From assembly GCA_964529795.1 (NCBI GenBank), contig CAZGXM010000103.1, positions 1-5,241 on the forward strand: 5,241 nucleotides of DNA, written 5' to 3'. The stretch's first letter is position 1, and every line of letters begins with the position of its first letter. Origin of the DNA: CAZGXM01 sp964529795 (lineage in GTDB: Bacteria; Bacillota; JADQBR01). The notes below the pieces were generated by a model, which made no database searches, had not been told where the DNA came from, and saw only the letters and a list, made by a program, of their open reading frames with translations. Of the stretch, positions 1 through 5,241 are shown piece after piece. Position numbers and translations under genes: made by a program.

Positions 1-474
1 CTGTCTTACCCGGTCCTGGTAGTTGCGGTAAAATTTGTATGAGGTGATGCCGAATTTATCAATGTAAGATTCGATTTCCTGCATGTGCTGTTTGGTCAAA
101 ACCCCTAACGTGTATGCAAAATCTATGACATTGTTCTCTTCGCCAACTGCAATCAAGTCCGGCACCGTTTGATGGTAAGAATCCTTGCCGCGCCAGGTAT
201 TTATAAGAGCAGTTATGCCCCCAACTGCCGCCGCCTTGGTTTCCCGCTCAAAATCCAGTGCCAAATCATTATAAATCCCCAAATGTTCATGGGGGTCAAT
301 CACCCCGGGGAAGACATACAACCCATCAGCATCAATAGTTTTCGCCGCGGTTACTTCTTCACTGCGGTGAAACAGACCAACAATCCTTCCATCGCTCACA
401 CCGATGTCAACCTGCTGTACCCCTTTTTGGGGAAAGACCACACTACCGTTTTTTATCAAAAGGTCAAGCTGCAT
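1..474 (-). CDS. Hydantoinase/dihydropyrimidinase-type cyclic amidohydrolase, N-terminal part (runs off the left edge)
   Basis: Reading the minus strand from the ATG at 474 gives 158 uninterrupted codons to the window edge; family members are usually about 450-480 residues, so roughly a third is visible. It begins MQLDLLIKNGSVVFP, the small beta-sandwich start of amidohydrolase-superfamily enzymes, and continues to PGVIDPHEH (56-64), whose H62 and H64 are the first two metal ligands. The segment ITSYKFYRNY (143-152) sits where hydantoinases and dihydropyrimidinases carry the carboxylated lysine bridging two metals, so K147 is the candidate. The expected reaction is hydrolytic opening of a cyclic amide or ureide (hydantoin, dihydropyrimidine, allantoin or similar) in the cytoplasm. 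GGGAGGG at 482-488, 7 bases upstream, supports the start. It follows the cysteine amidohydrolase by 56 bases, suggesting consecutive steps. Substrate-binding residues lie outside the window, and dihydroorotase, allantoinase or enamidase activity cannot be excluded. Confidence 0.85.
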   Translation of the reverse strand, partial: MQLDLLIKNGSVVFPQKGVQQVDIGVSDGRIVGLFHRSEEVTAAKTIDADGLYVFPGVIDPHEHLGIYNDLALDFERETKAAAVGGITALINTWRGKDSYHQTVPDLIAVGEENNVIDFAYTLGVLTKQHMQEIESYIDKFGITSYKFYRNYQDRVRQ

Positions 475-530
475 AATGTTTCCCTCCCTTTTATAAAGAA
501 CTGCCAGTTAGACCCGCGTAGGGACTGCCT

Positions 531-1220
531 TTACTCCTTTAAAGATTTTAGATAATTGATAATGTCTGCAGAATTCATTACGTCAGAATACTTCATCCAC
601 AGGTCCAGTAAAGCCACCTTATGAGAAACACTGATACGGTCATAGACACAATCCTCAACCACAGCCACGTTATAGTTACGGGTGACAGCGTCCACTACGG
701 TAGCTCGCACGCAGCCGCTGGTAGAACCACCAACCACAATCAAAGTATCAATACCCAGCTTGACGAGATAACTTTGAACCGGGGTGCCGTAAAATAAACT
801 GGCATACGCCTTGTCAATAACCAGTTCGTCCTCAGCGGGTTCCAGTTCTCTCACTATCTGGACCTCGGGGCGGCCATCCAGGTACTTGCTCTGGTCCCGG
901 TTGGTCTTGGCGCTGAAGCTGTCAAAAGTCAGTGTCTTCTTTTGCACGTTCCTGGACTGGAACACGGGAATACCTGCCTCTTTCGCAGCTGCTCTCACCT
1001 TCTGAATATTTTTGACTGCCGTCCAGGCGGCAGCACCGGCGCCGGAAGGCCATTTGTCTATTTGCTGCTCAATGGGCAAATTCTCCCCGGCATAGTTATA
1101 CTGGACATCAATAATCAATAGGAGTGGTTTCTTGCCCAGACCCCTGGGCTTCCCGTACCCTCCCTTTTCAATCACCAGCTTGTCAACATCAGTTAAGATG
1201 TCCTCCCAAACTCTTGCCAT
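531..1220 (-). CDS. Isochorismatase-fold cysteine amidohydrolase (N-carbamoylsarcosine amidase / maleamate amidase type)
   Basis: A complete 229-residue protein with the Asp-Lys-Cys triad of the isochorismatase-like hydrolases: D38 in LLLIIDVQ, K137 in VIDKAYASLFYGT, and nucleophile C170 in GGSTSGCVRATVVDA. The GGSTSGCVRA form of the nucleophile loop and the C-terminal H200...KYSDVMNSADII segment resemble N-carbamoylsarcosine amidase, maleamate amidase (NicF) and related amidases more than nicotinamidase or true isochorismatase. Known members release ammonia, or CO2 and ammonia, from a carbamoyl or primary amide group through a thioester intermediate. The length is usual for that subgroup, and there is no signal peptide, so it should be cytoplasmic. 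AAGGAGG at 1230-1236 precedes the ATG by 9 bases. Lying directly before a hydantoinase-type gene, it is a natural candidate for cleaving the N-carbamoyl product of ring opening. The exact substrate is inferred from context, not visible in the sequence. Confidence 0.9.
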   Translation of the reverse strand: MARVWEDILTDVDKLVIEKGGYGKPRGLGKKPLLLIIDVQYNYAGENLPIEQQIDKWPSGAGAAAWTAVKNIQKVRAAAKEAGIPVFQSRNVQKKTLTFDSFSAKTNRDQSKYLDGRPEVQIVRELEPAEDELVIDKAYASLFYGTPVQSYLVKLGIDTLIVVGGSTSGCVRATVVDAVTRNYNVAVVEDCVYDRISVSHKVALLDLWMKYSDVMNSADIINYLKSLKE

Positions 1221-1263
1221 TTGCTCTCTCCTCCTTTAAAAATTTAATATTCTTTCCTCACGC

Positions 1264-1291
1264 AGGTGCCGCGGCAGTTTTCCCGGCACCT
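1264..1291 (-). other. Stem-loop overlapping the stop codon of the flavoprotein gene
   Basis: AGGTGCCG (1264-1271) and CGGCACCT (1284-1291) form a perfect 8-bp, GC-rich stem with a 12-base loop. Its upstream arm includes two bases of the TAG stop codon (1290-1292) of the flavoprotein gene. In the direction of transcription the stem is followed by GCGTGAGGAAAG and only later by an AT-rich stretch, so the immediate U-run of an intrinsic terminator is missing. It may be a partial attenuator, an RNA processing or stability element, or chance. It lies in the longest gap within the operon, between the redox genes and the amidohydrolase genes. Confidence 0.45.
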
Positions 1292-3230
1292 AGATTGACA
1301 ATGCCGCCCTCAGCCCGTCATGAATGGCTTCAGGAGTCTTACGCGGCGCCAGGCAGTTGCCTACCAAATGGATTTCCAACTTGGGGAATTTCTCCTCCAG
1401 CTCCAAGGCCAATTTGTTATCGGCAACCATATGGTCAACCACAACAACCATGTCAAATTCCAGTTCCCTTTCCCAACCCTCGTGAGATATCAGGAAGTTG
1501 CGCCCGTCAGCCCGGAGTATTTTTCCTTTGGAGATTGCCTTGACGCCATTTTCGTTCAGACGCATCCATGCCATAGTTCGGTTAATTGATTCCATATCAT
1601 ACGCAACCTCAACTTCTTCACTAAACAAAATCACCTTGGCGCCTAACATGGACAACTTTTCGGCCACACCCATTGCCTTGTTATGGTAATCCCTATCAAT
1701 CACCAGGACGGCTTTCCCTTTTACTTCATCTTCCTCCAGGTCCAGGGCCTCTAAAGTATTAAAATGTGATATCCCTTCAGAAACCGTCTCCGGTTTTTCA
1801 TAAAAAGCGCCGGTGGCAACCACAACCGCATCAAACTGTCCCTGACGGACATCATTTACCGTTGCTTCATGGTTAAGCCTGATATCCACTCCCAGATTTT
1901 CCACCTGGCGTATCTGCCAGCGGGTAACGTCAAACAGTTCCTGCCTGTTGGGCACATCCAGAGCACCAATACGCAGCATTCCGCCCAGTTGGCCATCTTT
2001 TTCAAACAGGGTTACCTTATGCCCCCGTTCCGCCAAAACTCTTGCCGCTTCAAGACCGCCCGGCCCGCCGCCAATTACCGCAATTTTCTTCGATACGGAT
2101 GCCGGTTTGATTTCATATTCTTTTTCTTTCCCTGCCCGGGCATTACCGAAACAAGAGATCGGCGCCCTGTAGCGCAGGCGCTGAAAGCATCCCTGCAGGC
2201 AGGCAATGCACGGACAGATATCGTCAATACGCCCCTGCTTCGCCTTATTAGGCATTTCAGGGTCAGCCAGTGTGGCTCTTGTCATCCCCACCAAATCGGC
2301 GTGGCCTTCAGCGAGAATATTTTCTGCCAGCTGGGGGTCATTGATTCTGTGGGAAGTATAGACCGGTATTTTTACCAACCGCTTTACTCCCGAAGCTAGA
2401 TAGGCGGCAAAGCCCAGGGGAAAATCCATATTCGGGAAAACCGGGGGATAGTTCAAGTTATGACCGATACTGAGGCCAATATAGTCAAGGCCCTCTTTTT
2501 CCAGCTCCACACAGATTTTTTGGTAATCATCCTGGCTCAAGCCGCCGTCAACCATATCATCGCCGGTAATGCGAATACCAACGATTTTCCCCGGAGCAAC
2601 AGCTTTCACAGCCCTGATTGCCTCCTGCGCAAACCGCAGCCTGTTTGCAAATGAACCCCCGTATTCGTCTTGACGTTGGTTGTAAAGCGGCGATAGAAAT
2701 TCATGAATAAGGTAGCCGTGAGCCAAATGGACTTCAAGGCCATCGAAACCCGCTTTGACACAGCGCTCGGCAGCTTCAGCGTACATCCGAATCATTTCTT
2801 TTACTTCGCCGGTAGTTAACTCGTGCGGCACTTCTTTTTTGATAGGGTCAGGAATGGGTGACGGTGCCACAATAGCCCGCCGCGTATCCACCGAAGTCAT
2901 TTCCCGCCCCATGTGATGCAGTTGGGCAACAATCACGGTCCCGTGTGCTTTCACCCGCGCTGTCAATTCGCTCAGCATGGGAATAACCTTGTCGTCAAAC
3001 AGGTGGACCACATATTGAGATTGAGCCGAGTTAGGGGCAACAGCCATTGACTCGGTGACCATCATCCCCAAACCACCTTTTGCCCTTTCTTCATGGTAGG
3101 CGATTTGCCGTTCAGTGGGAAATCCATCGGTTGATGCCATATGCGTGAGGTGCGCTGTGGCCAAAATTCTGTTTTTTACCTTGTAATTGCCTATCTGAAT
3201 TGGCGTAAACAAATGCCTGAAATTGCTCAT
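1290..3230 (-). CDS. OYE/trimethylamine-dehydrogenase-type FMN and 4Fe-4S oxidoreductase, probable ETF partner
   Basis: A complete 646-residue protein of the 2,4-dienoyl-CoA reductase/enoate reductase/trimethylamine dehydrogenase (TMADH) superfamily. Residues 1-330 are the FMN TIM barrel: AQLHHMGR (102-109), VHLAHGYLIHEF with H168, H171 and Y173 as in YqjM-like ene-reductases, GIRITGDD (218-225), and the phosphate-binding GMTRATLADP (315-324). C341, C344, C348 and C360 match the 4Fe-4S motif. Residues 381-475 form a dinucleotide domain with G387-x-G389-xx-G392, E410 and VVVATGA. The second dinucleotide domain (about 505-536) reads LVIDRDYHNKAMGVAEKL and has no GxGxxG; it resembles TMADH, which passes electrons to ETF rather than using NAD(P)H. 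The covalent-FMN cysteine of TMADH appears to be L28. The usual GD near the C-terminus is G624-N625. GGGGAGGGG (3235-3243) precedes the ATG, 19 bases after etfB. It probably reduces a C=C bond, or oxidises an amine, with ETF as partner; the substrate is unknown. Confidence 0.9.
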   Translation of the reverse strand: MSNFRHLFTPIQIGNYKVKNRILATAHLTHMASTDGFPTERQIAYHEERAKGGLGMMVTESMAVAPNSAQSQYVVHLFDDKVIPMLSELTARVKAHGTVIVAQLHHMGREMTSVDTRRAIVAPSPIPDPIKKEVPHELTTGEVKEMIRMYAEAAERCVKAGFDGLEVHLAHGYLIHEFLSPLYNQRQDEYGGSFANRLRFAQEAIRAVKAVAPGKIVGIRITGDDMVDGGLSQDDYQKICVELEKEGLDYIGLSIGHNLNYPPVFPNMDFPLGFAAYLASGVKRLVKIPVYTSHRINDPQLAENILAEGHADLVGMTRATLADPEMPNKAKQGRIDDICPCIACLQGCFQRLRYRAPISCFGNARAGKEKEYEIKPASVSKKIAVIGGGPGGLEAARVLAERGHKVTLFEKDGQLGGMLRIGALDVPNRQELFDVTRWQIRQVENLGVDIRLNHEATVNDVRQGQFDAVVVATGAFYEKPETVSEGISHFNTLEALDLEEDEVKGKAVLVIDRDYHNKAMGVAEKLSMLGAKVILFSEEVEVAYDMESINRTMAWMRLNENGVKAISKGKILRADGRNFLISHEGWERELEFDMVVVVDHMVADNKLALELEEKFPKLEIHLVGNCLAPRKTPEAIHDGLRAALSI

Positions 3231-3249
3231 TCTTCCCCTCCCCTTAACT

Positions 3250-4134
3250 TCAATTTTTACGTTTAACCAGTCCCATCTGCATTAAATGGTCAATAATCTG
3301 CTGCGCACCGGTTTCGCCGTTACTCCTTTCTCCCACCGGACCTTTTTTCTTGCTCATTCCGCCGGAAAGTATCATCTTCATCCGGTCAGCAGCGGAAAGA
3401 TTACTGTCCGGAGTAAATATTTTTTTTGGCTTGAGCCTGGCTTTACTAATTCTTACCAGCTCTGTAAGTACCGGTGGTCTATTGAGACGATTTTCTTCGT
3501 TTTCATAAGGGTTGAACAAGGGTATATCCGCCTGTGCAGCTTTTAGCCGGTTTGCCATAGTTGGGTAGCGTGGACTGGCGTGGGATTTTTCCACAGCTAG
3601 CACCGCCGGCAGCGGGCTTTCCAACAGCAGCCTGTCTCCCTTGCCGATGTGACGCTTTACCTGGATGGTTTCATTTCCCGGGTTTAATTGAGTTTCGACC
3701 ACTCCTGTAATACAAGGAATGTTCAATATACCGGCTAAATACGTGCCTACCAGACCGGTAGCCGCCACCCCGCTTTTATAGCCGGTAAGTATCAAATCAT
3801 AAGCCAGTGTATTTACCAAGCTGTAAACCGCCGCGGCCACGGTCCACTGGTCATAATCCGCCAAACTTTCATTCCAGATGCGGACTGCCCGGTCAGCCCC
3901 CATCTCAAGCGCTTTTCGGAGACCGTCTTCCCCCGGCTCGGGGGCAACTGTAATAACCGTAACCTCACCGTTACTGCCACCCAGTTCTTTCAAGTGCAGG
4001 GCCTCTTCCAGAGCCATCAGGTCATATTCTCCCAAATCAAATACCAGGGCGCCTGTAACTATTTGAAAATTTTCATCAACGTCAACCGGTTCCACTCTAT
4101 CAGGCACATGTTTGATTAAAACAATAGTGTCCAT
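3250..4134 (-). CDS. etfB: Electron transfer flavoprotein, beta subunit (EtfB/FixA family), divergent
   Basis: A 294-residue protein beginning MDTIVLIKHVPD, the standard EtfB opening. ALEEALHLKE (41-50) and the PRYPTMANRLKA block (188-199) match the EtfB family signature and the loop that contacts the partner dehydrogenase. With EtfA it should form a cytoplasmic heterodimer moving electrons to or from a flavoprotein, here most likely the adjacent OYE/TMADH-type enzyme. The start is set at the ATG at 4134 because GGAGGGG (4142-4148) lies 7 bases upstream; an in-frame TTG at 4155 would put that ribosome binding site inside the coding sequence. Two oddities stand out. The nucleotide-binding loop reads GYKSGVAATGLVG (118-130), lacking the two acidic residues of the usual DGDT-QVG loop. 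The C-terminus runs some 30-40 residues past the usual 250-265, with a lysine-rich LSGGMSKKKG segment (256-265). Whether it supports electron bifurcation cannot be read from the sequence. Confidence 0.93.
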   Translation of the reverse strand: MDTIVLIKHVPDRVEPVDVDENFQIVTGALVFDLGEYDLMALEEALHLKELGGSNGEVTVITVAPEPGEDGLRKALEMGADRAVRIWNESLADYDQWTVAAAVYSLVNTLAYDLILTGYKSGVAATGLVGTYLAGILNIPCITGVVETQLNPGNETIQVKRHIGKGDRLLLESPLPAVLAVEKSHASPRYPTMANRLKAAQADIPLFNPYENEENRLNRPPVLTELVRISKARLKPKKIFTPDSNLSAADRMKMILSGGMSKKKGPVGERSNGETGAQQIIDHLMQMGLVKRKN

Positions 4135-4141
4135 TGCAAAA

Positions 4142-4148
4142 CCCCTCC
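4142..4148 (-). promoter_or_regulatory. Ribosome binding site that fixes the etfB start
   Basis: GGAGGGG on the minus strand ends 7 bases before the ATG at 4134. It decides for that ATG over the in-frame TTG at 4155, which lies upstream of the motif and has no comparable site at proper spacing. It falls in the 35-base gap between the etfA stop codon and etfB. Confidence 0.75.
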
Positions 4149-4169
4149 GGATCAACGGTAAGAAATTCG

Positions 4170-5174
4170 TCAGGCTCTCACCATACCTTCCTCTTGGCCG
4201 GAAGCCCGGGATAATTTGTGAATTAATGCGGGAATCACTTCCTGCACATCTCCCACGATACCAACATCCGCCAGTTTAAAAATAGGCGCATTTTTATCTT
4301 TGTTAATAGCGATAACGGTTTTGGCCTCTTTCATCCCAAAAGTGTGCTGCATGGCGCCGGAAATACCGCATGACATTATTAGTTTGGGAGCTACCACCTT
4401 ACCGGTTTGGCCTATCTGCCTTTCCAGGGGAATCCAACCGTTATCCCGGGCCACACGCGTCCCCCCTACCGCTGCTCCCAACAAATCCGCCAATTCCCAC
4501 AGCATTTGAAAATCCTCCGAAGTACCCATGCCGCGGCCGCCGGCGACAATGATTTCTGCATCAGTCAAATCCACCGTCCCGGGGTCAGCCTTAAGAAACT
4601 CAAGCATTTGCGCCACTGCGGGTTCCGGTTTGTTGCGATCAACAATTATGATTTTAGGCTGCCGGCCTGCAGGATTGCGCTTTATATTGAACAAACCCAC
4701 TCTGAAGCCGGCCAAGACAGAATTGCCCCGTCCTTTCAAAATGGCGGAAACCCGGTCGTTATACCAGTGTTGGTCAAACTGGAGGCCGGCATCACTGTCC
4801 CAGGAAATGCTTACACAGTTCGCCAGGTAAGGGAGTTTTAGAGAAGAAGCTACCTCGGCCAGTACTTCATGGGGCCAAACAGTTTCCGAGGCCAGCACCA
4901 CGTCCGGCTTATTTTGATGTATAAGTTCCTCAAGAAGGCTGCCAACACTTTTTGCAGCGGTACAGTCGTCACGATGCAAATCAAGCTGATAAACCCTACT
5001 TGCCCCAAAAAGCTGTACCTGGAACAAAATTTCTTTGGCATCACCCGTTAGCAATAAAACCAGTTCCTTACCCGAGTCTCCGGAAAGTTTTGCGGCCTCG
5101 GACAATACTTCCACGGAAGCATCTTTAATCCCATCAGCATCTGACTCTAATAAAACCCAGATTTCATTAGCCAC
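4170..5174 (-). CDS. etfA: Electron transfer flavoprotein, alpha subunit (EtfA/FixB family)
   Basis: A complete 334-residue protein, close to the usual length of 310-340. The C-terminal FAD domain is well conserved: AGGRGMG (211-217), GGTR (237-240), QIGQTGK (253-259), GISGAMQH (270-277), INKDKNAPIF (290-299) and VGIVGD (304-309). The N-terminal domain (1-195) is more divergent but has the expected alpha/beta pattern, starting MANEIWVLLES. EtfA holds the electron-shuttling FAD and pairs with EtfB, encoded 35 bases downstream. The start is GTG at 5174, supported by AGGAGGTGA immediately upstream; no better start is visible. It is the first gene of the operon within the window, so etfA precedes etfB, whereas fixAB and clostridial bcd-etfB-etfA clusters have beta first. 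The partner is presumably the adjacent Fe-S flavoprotein. The sequence does not show whether electrons flow from ETF to that enzyme or the reverse. Confidence 0.95.
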   Translation of the reverse strand: MANEIWVLLESDADGIKDASVEVLSEAAKLSGDSGKELVLLLTGDAKEILFQVQLFGASRVYQLDLHRDDCTAAKSVGSLLEELIHQNKPDVVLASETVWPHEVLAEVASSLKLPYLANCVSISWDSDAGLQFDQHWYNDRVSAILKGRGNSVLAGFRVGLFNIKRNPAGRQPKIIIVDRNKPEPAVAQMLEFLKADPGTVDLTDAEIIVAGGRGMGTSEDFQMLWELADLLGAAVGGTRVARDNGWIPLERQIGQTGKVVAPKLIMSCGISGAMQHTFGMKEAKTVIAINKDKNAPIFKLADVGIVGDVQEVIPALIHKLSRASGQEEGMVRA

Positions 5175-5178
5175 TATT

Positions 5179-5187
5179 TCACCTCCT
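5179..5187 (-). promoter_or_regulatory. Ribosome binding site for the GTG start of etfA
   Basis: AGGAGGTGA on the minus strand is a near-perfect complement to the 16S rRNA tail. Its AGGAGG core lies 7 bases before the GTG at 5174, which confirms GTG as the initiation codon in the absence of an ATG at this position. Confidence 0.8.
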
Positions 5188-5203
5188 GCCGGTCGGAAGA
5201 ATA

Positions 5204-5214
5204 GAACGGTGTTC
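5204..5214. promoter_or_regulatory. Short inverted repeat in the etfA leader, possible operator half
   Basis: GAAC-GGT-GTTC is a perfect 4-bp inverted repeat with a 3-base spacer, 30 bases upstream of the etfA start. The region 5175-5241 is non-coding as far as can be seen and includes an AT-rich stretch (5226-5237) that might belong to a promoter, but no -35/-10 pair can be assigned because the window ends there. The repeat is short enough to be chance, and no regulator gene is present to pair it with. Confidence 0.2.
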
Positions 5215-5241
5215 CGTACATTGGGATATAAATTTTACAGT

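Noticed and set aside
169..555. Plus-strand open frame of 128 codons over the left end
   Set aside because: It lies antisense to the hydantoinase-type gene and the end of the amidase gene, both of which show clear family motifs. Its translation has no recognisable domain and it has no convincing ribosome binding site.
2171..2182. AGCGC-AG-GCGCT inverted repeat
   Set aside because: It lies inside the flavoprotein coding sequence near the 4Fe-4S motif, has a 2-base loop and short arms, and is explained by codon content.
1869..2399. Plus-strand open frame of 176 codons
   Set aside because: It is entirely antisense to the flavoprotein gene over its 4Fe-4S and first nucleotide domains. The translated sequence has no family features, so it is a by-product of codon bias on the opposite strand.
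4135..4155. Seven-codon N-terminal extension of EtfB from a TTG at 4155
   Set aside because: The extension would contain the GGAGGGG ribosome binding site itself, and EtfB proteins start at the equivalent of the MDTIVLIKHVPD segment. The ATG at 4134 was chosen.
4533..4545. Very GC-rich run including a GCGGCCGC-like sequence
   Set aside because: It encodes the conserved AGGRGMG FAD-binding motif of EtfA; the glycine and arginine codons explain the composition.
4407..4841. Plus-strand open frame of 144 codons
   Set aside because: It is antisense to the conserved EtfA FAD-domain region, with no domain and no plausible start signal.
5232..5237. TAAAAT on the minus strand as a possible -10 promoter element for the operon
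   Set aside because: It is a single AT-rich hexamer at the window edge with no -35 element available to test, so it is too weak to annotate.

Overview
The window holds one tightly packed run of five genes, all on the minus strand and so transcribed from right to left. In transcription order they are an electron-transfer flavoprotein alpha subunit (etfA), its beta subunit (etfB), a large old-yellow-enzyme/trimethylamine-dehydrogenase-type iron-sulfur flavoprotein, an isochorismatase-fold cysteine amidohydrolase of the N-carbamoylsarcosine amidase/maleamate amidase type, and the N-terminal third of a hydantoinase/dihydropyrimidinase-type cyclic amidohydrolase that runs off the left edge. Gaps between genes are 35, 19, 69 and 56 bases, and every gene has a strong purine-rich ribosome binding site, so this is very probably one operon. 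No RNA gene, mobile element, CRISPR array or long non-coding stretch is visible.

The organism is most likely an anaerobic Gram-positive bacterium, of the kind seen in the Peptococcaceae/Desulfotomaculum-Pelotomaculum group. This rests on moderate GC content, strong AGGAGG- or GGGAGGG-type Shine-Dalgarno sequences, a GTG start, and the pairing of ETF with an oxygen-sensitive-type Fe-S ene-reductase. It is an inference from style and gene content, not a taxonomic identification.

Right edge (5175-5241): a 67-base leader with the etfA ribosome binding site and a small GAAC-GGT-GTTC inverted repeat. 3250-5174: etfA then etfB, the reverse of the usual etfB-etfA order. 1290-3230: the 646-residue flavoprotein, with an OYE-type TIM barrel (H168, H171, Y173), a 4Fe-4S cysteine motif (C341, C344, C348, C360) and two nucleotide-binding domains, the second lacking its glycine motif as in trimethylamine dehydrogenase. 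A perfect 8-bp stem overlaps its stop codon. 531-1220: the cysteine hydrolase (D38, K137, C170). 1-474: the truncated cyclic amidohydrolase (H62, H64, probable carboxylated K147).

Taken together the genes suggest a catabolic route for a nitrogen compound. A flavoprotein exchanges electrons with ETF to reduce (or oxidise) the substrate, a cyclic amidohydrolase opens a ring, and a cysteine amidohydrolase removes a carbamoyl or amide group. This copies the logic of reductive pyrimidine degradation (reductase, dihydropyrimidinase, ureido-amidase) with a different reductase and a different final amidase. A creatinine/N-methylhydantoin/N-carbamoylsarcosine route with an ETF-linked dehydrogenase is the main alternative. 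The substrate cannot be settled from this sequence.
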